Shown here: positions 31,609 to 40,558 of the stretch, piece after piece
Layout: each line of letters opens with the position of its first letter
How positions within the stretch are numbered: position 1 is the stretch's first letter
Assembly (NCBI RefSeq): GCF_000430765.1
Contig: NZ_AUMQ01000034.1
Location: forward strand, 1 to 64,000
Reading direction: 5' to 3'
From: Peribacillus kribbensis DSM 17871
Lineage (GTDB): Bacteria > Bacillota > Bacilli > Bacillales > DSM-1321
Length of the DNA: 64,000 bases
Notes under the pieces: model-generated
Seen by the model: the letters and a program-made list of their open reading frames with translations, nothing else
Told to the model about the DNA's origin: nothing
The model's database searches: none
Translations under genes and position numbers: made by a program

Positions 31609-32084
31609 ATGAAGAACGATGTAGAATTAAAAAAAGGTACAGTGATATACGTTGACGCAGACGCCTGTCCTGTGAAGGAGGAAATTTCAGCAGCCGCAAA
31701 GAAGTCTGGGCTGCAGGTCATTTTTGTCATCTCGATCAACAACAGGATGAACCATCCTTCTGAAGGCAGCTGGGTCTATGTGGAAAACGAAAAAGAAGCA
31801 GCTGATTTATATATTCTGAACCATGCGTCTAAAGGAGATGTTGTGGTTACAGGGGATATAGGCCTGGCTGGACTCTTTTGCCCAAAAAAGTTTATGTTTT
31901 ATCACCCAGGGGAAAGGAATACACGGAAAACAATATCAGCACACTGCTTGACATGCGGTATATTGCGGGTAAGATTCGAAGGCAGGGAAAACATACAAAG
32001 GGCCCAAAATCCTTTTCAAAAGAAGACAGAGTGGAATTTGTAAAAAGTTTCACAAAAATTTTGTCGAACCTTGCAGGAAATTAA
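31609..32084 (+). pseudogene. yqxD: UPF0178 family (YaiI/YqxD), reading frame broken by a -1 shift
   Basis: The first frame (31609-32043) encodes the family start VDADACPVKEEI and DVVVTGDIGLAGL, then loses similarity. The rest of the family sequence (VYVLSPRGKEYTENN, HTKGPKSFSKEDR, ending at 32084) continues in the -1 frame without stops. The switch falls at A AAA AAG (31884-31890) in the zero frame (CCA AAA AAG). One missing base in the A run or in TTTT at 31876-31879 would explain it, as would programmed -1 frameshifting or a sequence error. Both halves are otherwise well conserved. AGAAGG precedes the ATG; a GTG at 31642 is another possible start. It lies upstream of dnaG, as in B. subtilis. 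Confidence 0.85.
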
Positions 32085-32212
32085 ACGTTCTTCTCGAATT
32101 AATACATAATCATCAGAATGATGAGCAGCAATGCCCCTTTTGATGATTTAGAGAGCGGCTTTGTTTGTTCCGATTACCCAGTATATTTTAAATTTTTGAA
32201 CGGGGTGATCAT

Positions 32213-34024
32213 ATGTCCACTACCCGTATACCCGAAGAAAAGATTAATGAAATCAGGGCGGCCGTTGATATAGTTGATATCATCGGTGAATATGTCCAGC
32301 TCAAGAAGCAAGGGCGGAATTATTTCGGCCTTTGTCCTTTTCATGGTGAAAAGTCGCCGTCCTTCTCTGTTTCTCCAGATAAACAGATTTTCCACTGTTT
32401 TGGATGCGGGGCAGGAGGGAATAGCTTTACTTTTCTAATGGATATCGAAGGAATTTCGTTTTTAGAAGCGTCAAAAAAGATTGCGGATAGAGCAAATATT
32501 CCTTTGGATATTGACATCCAGCAGCAGGGCGGCGGGAAAAAGCAATCACCGGCCGTAAACTCTATGATAGAGGCTCATGAGCTTCTAAGGAAATTCTATC
32601 ATCATCTGCTTATAAACACAAAGGAAGGCCAGGGAGCCTTGGAATATCTTTTGAACCGGGGATTTTCGGAGGAGTCCATCGAAAAGTTCCAGCTGGGATA
32701 TTCACTTGATTCTTGGGATATTGGTTATAAGTTCCTTAATAAGAGGGGATTTTCAGATGAAATACTCGAAAAAGCAGGACTGATCATTAAGAGTGAAAAG
32801 ACGGGAACCTATTTTGACCGTTTCCGCAACCGGATCATGTTCCCCATTTTCGATAATCAGGGAAATACTATTGCCTTTTCCGGAAGATCTGCTGGCGATG
32901 ACCAGCCCAAATATTTAAATAGTCCGGAAACCGCAATTTTTAATAAAAGTAAGGTTTTATACAATTTTCATAATGCAAGGCCTTCCATTCGAAAGAAGGA
33001 ACAGGCCATTTTGTTCGAAGGATTTGCAGACTGCATTTCCGCAAGTACTGCTGGAGTTGAGAATGGCGTCGCCACCATGGGCACCGCACTCACCGAAGAT
33101 CATATTCAAACGCTCCGGAGAAATACAGACTCCCTTGTTTTATGTTTTGACTCAGATTCAGCAGGTTTGGAGGCAGCGAACCGCGCTTCCGGCCTTTTAT
33201 TACATTCCGGTTTCACCATTAAGGTTGCTTTAATGCCAGATAAGATGGACCCCGATGACTATATTCGCAAGAATGGGCCAGATAAATTTCTTAACGAAGT
33301 AATAGGGGGCAGCCTGACTTATACTTCCTTTAAAATGCAATATCTGCGAAAAGGGAGAAATTTAAATAATGAAGGAGACCGGATTCAATATATAGAAGAC
33401 GTCCTTAAGGAAATATCCAGGCTGTCTAACGCTGTGGAAAGAGATCATTATCTAAGACAGATTGCCTCTGAATTCTCGCTTTCCCTTGATGCCCTTGAGA
33501 GCCAGCAAAAGCAGATCTACTTTGCTGAAAATAAAAAAGGCAGCAGCCAGCAGTTTAAGCCCCCAGCGGCTAAAGTAAGCCTGCAATATGAAAAAAGGCT
33601 GAGGCCGGCTCATCATAATGCAGAGCGTAAATTAATTGCCCATATGCTTAAGTCCCGAGAAGCGGCTTCTAAAATTCAGAGCTTGATGAACGGCACCTTC
33701 TTCAATCTGGACGAGCACCAGGAAATTATCACATACCTTTATGCCTTCTTTGAAGAAGGACATGAAGCTGATACAAGTCACTTTCTAACCTTCCTTCCTG
33801 ATTCGGGCCTTCGGAAAATAGTGTCAGACATCGAAATGATGACGGTAAATGAGGAATTTACGGATCAGGAGCTAAGAGATTGTGTGAATCAGGTGTTGAA
33901 GTATCAGAAAATGTTAATGATAAAAGAAAAAGAAACAGAAAGAAGAGAAGCAGAGCTTCAGAACGACCATCTAAAAGCTGCAAGAATCGGGATGGAAATT
34001 ATACAATTAACAAAATTACTATAG
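32213..34024 (+). CDS. dnaG: DNA primase DnaG
   Basis: Synthesises RNA primers at the replication fork with the DnaB-family helicase. The 603-residue protein has a CHC2 zinc-binding domain (CPFHGEKSPSFSVSPDKQ, then FHCFGC, residues about 41-65), the TOPRIM catalytic core (EGFADCISASTAGVENG near 263, CFDSDSAGLEAANRA near 309) and a C-terminal helicase-interaction domain. The start follows ACGGGGTGATC. It is followed by sigA after 36 bases: the macromolecular synthesis operon of Bacilli. Confidence 0.97.
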   Translation: MSTTRIPEEKINEIRAAVDIVDIIGEYVQLKKQGRNYFGLCPFHGEKSPSFSVSPDKQIFHCFGCGAGGNSFTFLMDIEGISFLEASKKIADRANIPLDIDIQQQGGGKKQSPAVNSMIEAHELLRKFYHHLLINTKEGQGALEYLLNRGFSEESIEKFQLGYSLDSWDIGYKFLNKRGFSDEILEKAGLIIKSEKTGTYFDRFRNRIMFPIFDNQGNTIAFSGRSAGDDQPKYLNSPETAIFNKSKVLYNFHNARPSIRKKEQAILFEGFADCISASTAGVENGVATMGTALTEDHIQTLRRNTDSLVLCFDSDSAGLEAANRASGLLLHSGFTIKVALMPDKMDPDDYIRKNGPDKFLNEVIGGSLTYTSFKMQYLRKGRNLNNEGDRIQYIEDVLKEISRLSNAVERDHYLRQIASEFSLSLDALESQQKQIYFAENKKGSSQQFKPPAAKVSLQYEKRLRPAHHNAERKLIAHMLKSREAASKIQSLMNGTFFNLDEHQEIITYLYAFFEEGHEADTSHFLTFLPDSGLRKIVSDIEMMTVNEEFTDQELRDCVNQVLKYQKMLMIKEKETERREAELQNDHLKAARIGMEIIQLTKLL

Positions 34025-34060
34025 CAGTGGCGTTGTACAGTTTTGGAAGGAGGGGAACAG

Positions 34061-35203
34061 ATGTCTGAAAAATCGGCACGTTCCAGAGAAGTAGATAGTG
34101 AGTTGACTTTAGATCAAGTAAAAGAGCAGTTGGTGGAGATTGGAAAAAAGCGGGGATCCCTCAATTATGAAGTGATTGCAAACCGTTTGGCCAGCTTTGA
34201 TCTTGATTCAGAACAAATGGATGAGTTTTATGAATATCTTGGTGACCAGGGTGTAGATGTGCTTGCAGAAAATGATGATGAAGATGATGGAGAAGGCAGC
34301 CCGGGAGCTAAGGAATTGGAGAAGGAAGAAGAAGAAGAGTTTGACTTGAACGATTTAAGTGTTCCTCCTGGTGTCAAAATCAACGATCCGGTCCGTATGT
34401 ACCTTAAAGAGATTGGCCGTGTAGACCTTCTTTCCGGAGAAGAGGAAATAGAGCTGGCCCACAGAATCGAGCAGGGCAACGAAGAAGCCAAGCGCCGTCT
34501 TGCAGAAGCAAACTTAAGGCTTGTAGTCAGCATAGCAAAAAGATATGTCGGCCGCGGAATGCTGTTCCTGGATTTAATTCAGGAAGGGAACATGGGCTTA
34601 ATTAAGGCTGTTGAAAAATTCGACTACCGTAAAGGATTCAAGTTCAGTACCTATGCAACATGGTGGATCCGCCAGGCGATTACAAGAGCAATAGCCGACC
34701 AGGCCAGGACCATCCGTATACCGGTGCATATGGTCGAAACGATTAACAAGCTGATCCGTGTCCAGAGACAGCTGCTCCAAGACCTTGGAAGGGAGCCTTC
34801 TCCTGAAGAAATCGCAGAAGATATGGATATGACGCCTGATAAAGTCAGAGAAATCCTTAAAATCGCACAGGAGCCTGTATCTCTTGAAACCCCAATAGGT
34901 GAGGAAGATGATTCACATCTTGGAGATTTCATTGAAGACCAGGATGCTACCTCTCCTTCTGAGCATGCAGCATACGAACTGCTGAAAGAACAGCTTGAGG
35001 ATGTTCTGGATACACTGACAGACCGTGAAGAAAATGTCCTTCGCCTCCGCTTCGGCCTGGATGACGGAAGAACCAGGACGCTGGAAGAAGTAGGGAAAGT
35101 GTTCGGTGTTACTCGTGAGCGTATCCGTCAAATTGAAGCAAAAGCACTTAGAAAACTCAGGCATCCAAGCCGGAGCAAACGGCTTAAAGACTTTTTAGAA
35201 TAA
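34061..35203 (+). CDS. sigA: Primary RNA polymerase sigma factor SigA (RpoD)
   Basis: Housekeeping sigma factor. The 380-residue protein has region 1.1, an acidic linker (about 65-100), region 1.2 ([19 protein letters not shown]), region 2 ([15 protein letters not shown], then [20 protein letters not shown] for -10 recognition), region 3 and region 4 ([20 protein letters not shown] for -35 recognition). AAGGAGGGG precedes the ATG at 34061. The TTGACA/TATAAT-like promoters in this window suit this protein. Confidence 0.98.
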   Translation: MSEKSARSREVDSELTLDQVKEQLVEIGKKRGSLNYEVIANRLASFDLDSEQMDEFYEYLGDQGVDVLAENDDEDDGEGSPGAKELEKEEEEEFDLNDLSVPPGVKINDPVRMYLKEIGRVDLLSGEEEIELAHRIEQGNEEAKRRLAEANLRLVVSIAKRYVGRGMLFLDLIQEGNMGLIKAVEKFDYRKGFKFSTYATWWIRQAITRAIADQARTIRIPVHMVETINKLIRVQRQLLQDLGREPSPEEIAEDMDMTPDKVREILKIAQEPVSLETPIGEEDDSHLGDFIEDQDATSPSEHAAYELLKEQLEDVLDTLTDREENVLRLRFGLDDGRTRTLEEVGKVFGVTRERIRQIEAKALRKLRHPSRSKRLKDFLE

Positions 35204-35209
35204 AACCCG

Positions 35210-35235
35210 AGTCCGCCTTCAAGCGGACTTTTTTT
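35210..35235 (+). terminator. Terminator after sigA
   Basis: AGTCCGC (35210-35216) and GCGGACT (35223-35229) form a perfect stem with a 6-base loop, followed by seven T residues. Confidence 0.95.
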
Positions 35236-35357
35236 ATATTTGATTTTCATCCGCTGCTGCTAGCTGCATCAGAAGCAAGCTTTGTAAAAAAGCTCTTTCC
35301 TTTCAATTCTTACTGGGCTTATACTTAAATCAGACAATGATTTTAGGGTGTGGAATT

Positions 35358-35882
35358 TTGAACGAGACAAGAAAAAAAATCATCATCAATGAATTGGTGT
35401 ATTGGAAGAAGAACCGGCTTCTTCCTGAGCATTACTGTGATTACCTGCTTGCTCTCTATGATGGGGGAGAACAGGCGGAAGAAAAGAGAACGCATCCAAT
35501 AAAAGACATGCTGCCCGCCTTCTTTGCTCTGTTTTGCCTTCTCCTTACATTATATGTAAACTATTTTACAAAACTGGGTTTTAACTTGCAAATGCTCCTG
35601 ACAATTTTTTTACTTTTTCTTCCGGCTGTTTTTTTGAAAAAAGGGAATAAACAGGGGCTGTATTTTCAATCTGCCATGGCATGCACGGCTTTGATTTTTT
35701 TGCTCCTTACGGAAAGGGCGGCCGATGCCGTACTTCCACCAAGCAGCAATATCCTGTATGTGCTGCTTCTTATCCATTGTGCCATTTGGTTCTTTACCGG
35801 CAGGAAATTAAATATGAGCTTTTTTGTTTACGGCTCGGTCTTCGGTGCCTTGACCTCTGCCTTTTTTTATTTTTTTAAGTAG
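35358..35882 (+). CDS. Uncharacterised membrane protein between sigA and cccA
   Basis: The product is not recognised. The 174-residue protein has a short cytoplasmic N-terminus (NETRKKIIINELVYWKKNRL, then LPEHYCDYLLALYDGG) followed by about five hydrophobic segments and almost no loops. The N-terminal helix looks like a small conserved interaction motif. The TTG at 35358 follows TTAGGGTGTGG; an ATG at 35337 is possible but has no site. It stands alone, without a clear promoter or terminator. No such gene is recalled at this position in B. subtilis. Confidence 0.65.
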   Translation: MNETRKKIIINELVYWKKNRLLPEHYCDYLLALYDGGEQAEEKRTHPIKDMLPAFFALFCLLLTLYVNYFTKLGFNLQMLLTIFLLFLPAVFLKKGNKQGLYFQSAMACTALIFLLLTERAADAVLPPSSNILYVLLLIHCAIWFFTGRKLNMSFFVYGSVFGALTSAFFYFFK

Positions 35883-35964
35883 AGAAAGAACTTTACGGAA
35901 AAAGTGATCCGAAATTTTGTTAATTTTGTGAATTTAGGGAAGATATACATATTAGGGCTTTTTT

Positions 35965-35993
35965 TTGAAACCACTTTCAAGTAAAATTAAAAT
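35965..35993 (+). promoter_or_regulatory. Promoter of cccA
   Basis: TTGAAA (35965-35970), 17 bases, TAAAAT (35988-35993), 53 bases before the cccA start. Confidence 0.65.
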
Positions 35994-36046
35994 TGTTGTT
36001 ATATTCATTATAGACAGATAGTTTTATACATAGGGAGGTGATGCCA

Positions 36047-36412
36047 ATGAATCGAAATCCAATTGTTCCATTTATTATTATTATGGTATTCGGCATCGGG
36101 CTTATGTTTATGTTATCTTTCATGGGTCTGGGTAATAGCAAGGAAATGGCCAAGGAGAAAAATGGCGGCGGAGAAAAGAAAACGGAACAAACGGCTTTCA
36201 ATCCGGAAGAAGTGTATAAGCAGTCATGTTCTGCCTGCCACGGTGAACAGTATCAAGGCGGTGCCGGTCCAGCCCTTAAAGGGGTAGGCCAGAAACTTTC
36301 ACACGACCAGATTAAAAAGCAGATCGTCAATGGCGGCGGCGGAATGCCGGGAGGCCTTGTAGATGCAGCAAATGCCGATAAAATGGCAAAATGGCTTGAA
36401 TCTTTAAAATAA
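36047..36412 (+). CDS. cccA: Membrane-anchored cytochrome c550
   Basis: Small c-type cytochrome on the outer face of the membrane that carries electrons in respiration. The 121-residue protein has an N-terminal membrane anchor (about 6-28), a Gly/Glu/Lys-rich linker and one heme-binding motif CSACH near residue 64, with the axial methionine in GGGGMPGG. Length and layout match B. subtilis CccA. GGGAGGTGATG provides the ribosome site for the ATG at 36047. Confidence 0.93.
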   Translation: MNRNPIVPFIIIMVFGIGLMFMLSFMGLGNSKEMAKEKNGGGEKKTEQTAFNPEEVYKQSCSACHGEQYQGGAGPALKGVGQKLSHDQIKKQIVNGGGGMPGGLVDAANADKMAKWLESLK

Positions 36413-36426
36413 TAGGATAAACAGTG

Positions 36427-36455
36427 AGTCCTTTGCATATGCGAAGGACTTTTTC
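36427..36455 (+). terminator. Terminator after cccA
   Basis: AGTCCTT (36427-36433) pairs with AAGGACT (36444-36450) around a self-complementary GCATATGC, followed by T residues. Confidence 0.9.
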
Positions 36456-36540
36456 TATACTAAAAATATGTTATGATTAACTGCGCAAGACTCGAAAAAG
36501 CAATGGACGAGTCATAATACATAAAAGTGAGCTGAATGAT

Positions 36541-37251
36541 ATGAATATTGACAAGCTGTCCCATCGGCTTGAAGCCGTAGCAGGCTATATACCCCCGAAC
36601 AGCATACTAGCAGATATTGGCTCAGATCATGCTTATCTGCCATGCTATGCCATGAATAAAGGAATAATACAACGTGCTGTCGCTGGAGAGGTAAGTGAAG
36701 GGCCATTGCGGTCTGCCCTTAAACAGGTCCAGAGTGCCGGTCTGAAAGAATATATTGATGTCCGAAAAGGGGACGGCCTGGAGGTCATCAAACCTGGTGA
36801 GGTGGAATGCATTACGATAGCCGGAATGGGAGGAACGCTGATATCCTCTATCCTGGAGAGGGGAAGTTCCAAGCTTCAGGGAGTGAAGAGGCTCATCCTC
36901 CAGCCGAACATAGGCGCAGCCAATATCCGAAACTGGCTGGTTGAGAACAGCTGGGAGCTTGTTACAGAGGAGATCCTTGAAGAAGATCAAAAAATCTATG
37001 AAATTCTTGTAGCTGAACGCGGTGAACCGATGAAGCCGTATCAAGTGGAAAAGGAAGCCGGATTCCTGATGGGCCCTTTCCTTATGAAAGAAAAAAGTGA
37101 TGTGTTCCTGAAAAAGTGGGCCATGGAGCTGGAGCATATGAAACGAATTCTTCTTCAGCTGGATCAGGCAGGAGAAACAGAAAGTTTGAAAGGGAAAAAG
37201 GAAGAACTGCAAAGCCATATTCTTGTAGTGGAAGGAGTGCTGCAAAAATGA
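36541..37251 (+). CDS. trmK: tRNA (adenine22-N1)-methyltransferase TrmK
   Basis: Forms m1A22 in tRNA. The 236-residue protein has the motif LADIGSDHAYLPCYAM near residue 22, a Rossmann SAM-binding loop, and CITIAGMGGTLISSIL followed by LQPN, then a C-terminal coiled coil. Matches B. subtilis YqfN. Its stop overlaps the yqfO start (ATGA), so the two are coupled. Confidence 0.94.
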   Translation: MNIDKLSHRLEAVAGYIPPNSILADIGSDHAYLPCYAMNKGIIQRAVAGEVSEGPLRSALKQVQSAGLKEYIDVRKGDGLEVIKPGEVECITIAGMGGTLISSILERGSSKLQGVKRLILQPNIGAANIRNWLVENSWELVTEEILEEDQKIYEILVAERGEPMKPYQVEKEAGFLMGPFLMKEKSDVFLKKWAMELEHMKRILLQLDQAGETESLKGKKEELQSHILVVEGVLQK

Positions 37252-38366
37252 AGCAGGCGAACGGACACGAAATCATCCAGCTGTTTGAACAATTCTCCCC
37301 CAAATCCTTGGCGATGGAAGGCGATCCAATAGGTCTCCAGGTTGGCAGGCTCGGGAAAGAAGTCACACATGTATTGGTTGCACTGGATGTAACGCATGAA
37401 GTCATCGATGAAGCCATTAACATGGGAGCGGAGCTGATCATTGCGCATCATCCTCCTATATTCAGAGGGCTGAAGAACTTGCGGACAGATGATCAGCAGG
37501 GCAAATTATATGAAAGATTGATCAAACATGATATTGCGGTCTATGCGGCACATACCAATCTGGATATAGCTAAAGGAGGGGTGAATGATCTGCTGGCGGG
37601 TGCCTTAAAACTCCAAAAGCAGGAAGTTCTCGCCCCTACTTATGAAATCAAGCTGAAAAAACTGGCTGTATTCTGTCCGGCAGAGGCAGCGGAAGAGGTC
37701 CGCAAAGCCCTTGCGGAGGCAGGGGCAGGACATATCGGAAACTATAGCCACTGTTCATTCAGCACGGAAGGGAAAGGAAGATTCCTGCCCCTGGAAGGAA
37801 CAGATCCGTATATAGGGAAACAAGGCAGCCTTGAAGAAGTACCAGAGGTGAAAATTGAGACCATCTATGAATCCCAAATGGAAAAAAGGGTGTTGAAAGC
37901 TTTATTTACGTCTCATCCTTATGAAGAGGTTGCTTTTGATATTTATCCTCTTGAGAACAAGGGAGAGACCCTTGGGCTTGGAAGAGTAGGCTATCTCGAG
38001 AAAGAAATGACATTTCCTGAGTTTGCAGAATATGTGAAAAAGGCATTGAATGTGGAAAATGTGAGAATCGTCGGGGACCCCGAAGCGGTGATTAAAAAGG
38101 TTGCCGTGCTAGGCGGAGACGGCAATAAGTATATCAAGGCAGCAAAATTTAAAGGGGCAGACTGCTTTGTAACAGGTGATATCTACTACCATACTGCACA
38201 TGATGCGCTCATGCTTGGATTAAATCTGCTGGATCCCGGCCATAACATCGAAAAAATCATGAAACAGGGCGTAGCTGACGTTATGGAGGCATTATGCAGG
38301 GAGAAAAAGCTTCAGACAAAGTTCTCAGCATCTGCTGTCCATACAGATCCTTTCATCTATTTGTAA
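37248..38366 (+). CDS. yqfO: Nif3-like dinuclear metal centre protein YqfO
   Basis: A member of the Nif3/GTP cyclohydrolase I type 2 fold family with a CutA-like (PII-like) insert, typical of Bacilli; its function is unsettled. The 372-residue protein has the metal-binding stretches AHHPPIFRGLKNL near residue 64, AAHTNLDIAKGGVND, and a C-terminal VLGGDGNKYIKAAKFKGADC with DIYYHTAHDAL. The insert lies at about 130-230. The ATG at 37248 with GGAAGGAGTG is chosen over an earlier in-frame start inside trmK. Confidence 0.92.
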   Translation: MKQANGHEIIQLFEQFSPKSLAMEGDPIGLQVGRLGKEVTHVLVALDVTHEVIDEAINMGAELIIAHHPPIFRGLKNLRTDDQQGKLYERLIKHDIAVYAAHTNLDIAKGGVNDLLAGALKLQKQEVLAPTYEIKLKKLAVFCPAEAAEEVRKALAEAGAGHIGNYSHCSFSTEGKGRFLPLEGTDPYIGKQGSLEEVPEVKIETIYESQMEKRVLKALFTSHPYEEVAFDIYPLENKGETLGLGRVGYLEKEMTFPEFAEYVKKALNVENVRIVGDPEAVIKKVAVLGGDGNKYIKAAKFKGADCFVTGDIYYHTAHDALMLGLNLLDPGHNIEKIMKQGVADVMEALCREKKLQTKFSASAVHTDPFIYL

Positions 38367-38371
38367 ACAAT

Positions 38372-38410
38372 AAAAAAGCAGCCAAGCGTTACGCTTGGGC
38401 TGCTTTTTTT
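38372..38410. terminator. Shared terminator of convergent yqfO and ispH
   Basis: AAAAAGCAGCC-AAGCG against CGCTT-GGCTGCTTTTTTT forms a stem of over 15 pairs with a 3-base loop; the A and T runs make it work in both directions. Confidence 0.95.
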
Positions 38411-39339
38411 ACTTTTGGCAAGATACGGTTCAGCGGAACTTTGCGTTCTTTAACCCATGTTGCCGGCTCGTTTTTATCAAACTGTTCCAAAAAGGACACT
38501 ACTTCTTTTGTGATGGGAGTGGGAGTGGAAGCGCCGGAGGTCACACCTACTGTCTCGACATTCTGAAGCCATTCAGTATTTATTTCCGTAACATCTGCTA
38601 CCCGGTAGGCCTTCGTCCCGGCGATTTCTTCAGATACCTGGGCCAGCCGGTTGGAATTGTTGCTTTTCGGGTCTCCTACCACAATCAAGAGGTCTGCTTC
38701 TTTTGCCTGTTCCGCAACCGCCTCCTGCCGGACCTGTGTAGCCATGCAGATCTCACGGTGAACTTCACAGTGGGGAAACTTGCTTTTGACAGCTTCCATG
38801 ATCTCAGATACATCCCACTGGCTCATGGTCGTCTGGTTCGTGACAATCAGCTTTTGGGAGTCAAGGGCCAAATCTTTCACTTCTTCTGCCTTCTCGATGA
38901 GATGGACGGCATCCGGAGCCACACCGACAGCTCCTTCAGGCTCTGGATGGCCTTTTTTGCCGATATAGATGACAGAGTATCCTTCCCTGGTTTTCTCCCT
39001 GATTAAATCATGAGTGGCGGTGACATCCGGGCAGGTAGCATCAATCGCTACCAGGCCTTTTTTTTCTGCCAGCTCGCGGACCTCGGGGGAAACACCGTGT
39101 GCCGTAAAGATCACGGTCCCTTTATCCACTTTTTCAAGAATTTCTTTTCTATTGCTGCCATCCAGGGTAATGATGCCATCCTCTTCAAAAGCATCCGTAA
39201 CATGTTTATTATGGACAATCATGCCCAGTATATATATAGGCCGCGGAAGAGTCTTATCCAGAGCGGCATTGCGTGCAATCACCATAGCATCCACTACTCC
39301 GTAGCAGTAGCCGCGTGGGGATATTTTTAATACTTTCAT
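38389..39339 (-). CDS. ispH: 4-hydroxy-3-methylbut-2-enyl diphosphate reductase IspH
   Basis: Last enzyme of the MEP isoprenoid pathway; it contains an iron-sulfur cluster. The 316-residue protein has the cluster cysteines in [21 protein letters not shown] and the third near EICMATQVR, plus PKSNNSNRL for substrate binding. An AAGGAGG site precedes the ATG at 39339; the frame is open further upstream but without family sequence. ispG, the preceding enzyme of the pathway, is on the same strand about 8 kb away. Confidence 0.96.
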   Translation of the reverse strand: MKVLKISPRGYCYGVVDAMVIARNAALDKTLPRPIYILGMIVHNKHVTDAFEEDGIITLDGSNRKEILEKVDKGTVIFTAHGVSPEVRELAEKKGLVAIDATCPDVTATHDLIREKTREGYSVIYIGKKGHPEPEGAVGVAPDAVHLIEKAEEVKDLALDSQKLIVTNQTTMSQWDVSEIMEAVKSKFPHCEVHREICMATQVRQEAVAEQAKEADLLIVVGDPKSNNSNRLAQVSEEIAGTKAYRVADVTEINTEWLQNVETVGVTSGASTPTPITKEVVSFLEQFDKNEPATWVKERKVPLNRILPKVKKAAQA

Positions 39340-39560
39340 TCTAAAAATCCTCCTTGATAAAAGAAGAAGAGCTAAAAAACAGCTCTTGTCTAAGTCTATT
39401 ATAGCCAACGGGAGGCAGGATTTCAAAGACTCTTCTTTCCTGGAATGAGGATTGTTGTTTTTAGTGAGCTTACTCAAGAAAAAAGGATGCAGCCAGAATA
39501 CGGACCGACCTGAAAAGGGGATGATGGTATGTTGTTTATATACGGGATGTTAACAAAGGA

Positions 39561-40205
39561 TTAAAAAAACAATCTAGGCCTGGAAACGCCTGATTCATTG
39601 CTGTGTTCCTCAGAGGGCGGATTGCTGTTTCCATTGGACTTGGGAGAGTGCTTTTTATTTTCGTCAGATACACTTGAGCTGGATTCATGGCTTTCCTTTA
39701 CTGCTTCTGTTTCATTCCCGTCATTGCCGGTGTCTGCTGATTTAAGGCTTCGATACATCTTCCACATCGCAGGCAGATTTTTGACCATCGGCCCATATTG
39801 CTGCACCATCGGCCCAACCTGCTGGGCCGTATTTAGGATCTTCTGAGTATTTGTAAGAAAGCCGGTCAGTGCACCCGGGTTTGTCAGGCTGCTGAGAATA
39901 CCGGATCCTCCGGATGAGGCAGCGGCCCCGGCGCTCCTTCCTGGCAGGGAAAAAGGAGAAACCGGGGCGGCTGTCTTGCTTCCTCCGCGTCCAAGGATCT
40001 TTGCCAGCAGGCCTCCTCCTCCAGATTTGGGCTGAGTCTGACCCTGACCCTGCATGGGGCCCCTTGGAAAAAATCCTCCCTGCTGCTGCCGCGGGAACTG
40101 CTGCCCGAATGGCGGGTGCTGCATTCCCGGCGGAGGACCCATGCCAAAACGGGGAGGTCCATGCATTCCCTGGCCAAAGGGCGTATTTGGATATCTTTGA
40201 ACCAT
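39561..40205 (-). CDS. yqfQ: YqfQ/VrrA family protein
   Basis: A 214-residue protein of low complexity. Residues 1-75 are rich in Gly, Pro, Gln, Phe and Met (GPPRFGMGPPPGMQHPPFGQ), the middle holds a conserved hydrophobic part (SLTNPGALTGFLTNTQKILN, VGPMVQQYGPMVKNLPAMWK), and the tail is charged. The family includes B. anthracis VrrA, known for variable repeat numbers. Function unknown; a spore-coat or surface role is only a guess. AAGGGGTG precedes the start. It lies between ispH and cshB, as in B. subtilis. Confidence 0.85.
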   Translation of the reverse strand: MVQRYPNTPFGQGMHGPPRFGMGPPPGMQHPPFGQQFPRQQQGGFFPRGPMQGQGQTQPKSGGGGLLAKILGRGGSKTAAPVSPFSLPGRSAGAAASSGGSGILSSLTNPGALTGFLTNTQKILNTAQQVGPMVQQYGPMVKNLPAMWKMYRSLKSADTGNDGNETEAVKESHESSSSVSDENKKHSPKSNGNSNPPSEEHSNESGVSRPRLFF

Positions 40206-40475
40206 ATATTCACCCCTTTCCTTAAGGGCTGTGTAATGTATTTATGCTTTTCATTTATCACATTGCGCCTAACGTCAAAAGCTGATTCTGTGATAAACAT
40301 TAGGATATTTTGAAAAGTGGTCATTACAATAATAAAATATGCAAGTATCATAAAAAGGTTTGAGGAATACTAATCGTAGGAAAAAATATAAAAAACGTGC
40401 ACGGGCTTGGGTTTGTATCCAGGATTACGGCTGTGCGGACATCGAGATAAATGACAAAGAAGGCTCCGACAGGAG
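40206..40475. other. Gene-free region between divergent yqfQ and cshB
   Basis: No gene or repeat is seen. The region is AT-rich near yqfQ and ends in the cshB promoter. It should also hold the yqfQ promoter on the minus strand, for which no clear pair of boxes was found. Confidence 0.5.
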
Positions 40476-40504
40476 TTGTACAATTTCTCTTTTCATATTA
40501 TGAT
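40476..40504 (+). promoter_or_regulatory. Promoter of cshB
   Basis: TTGTAC (40476-40481), 17 bases, TATGAT (40499-40504), 55 bases before cshB. Confidence 0.65.
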
Positions 40505-40558
40505 AAGAGGATGCATACTGCAGAAGCGGGAAAATGACGATATATAAGGAGAAATAAC

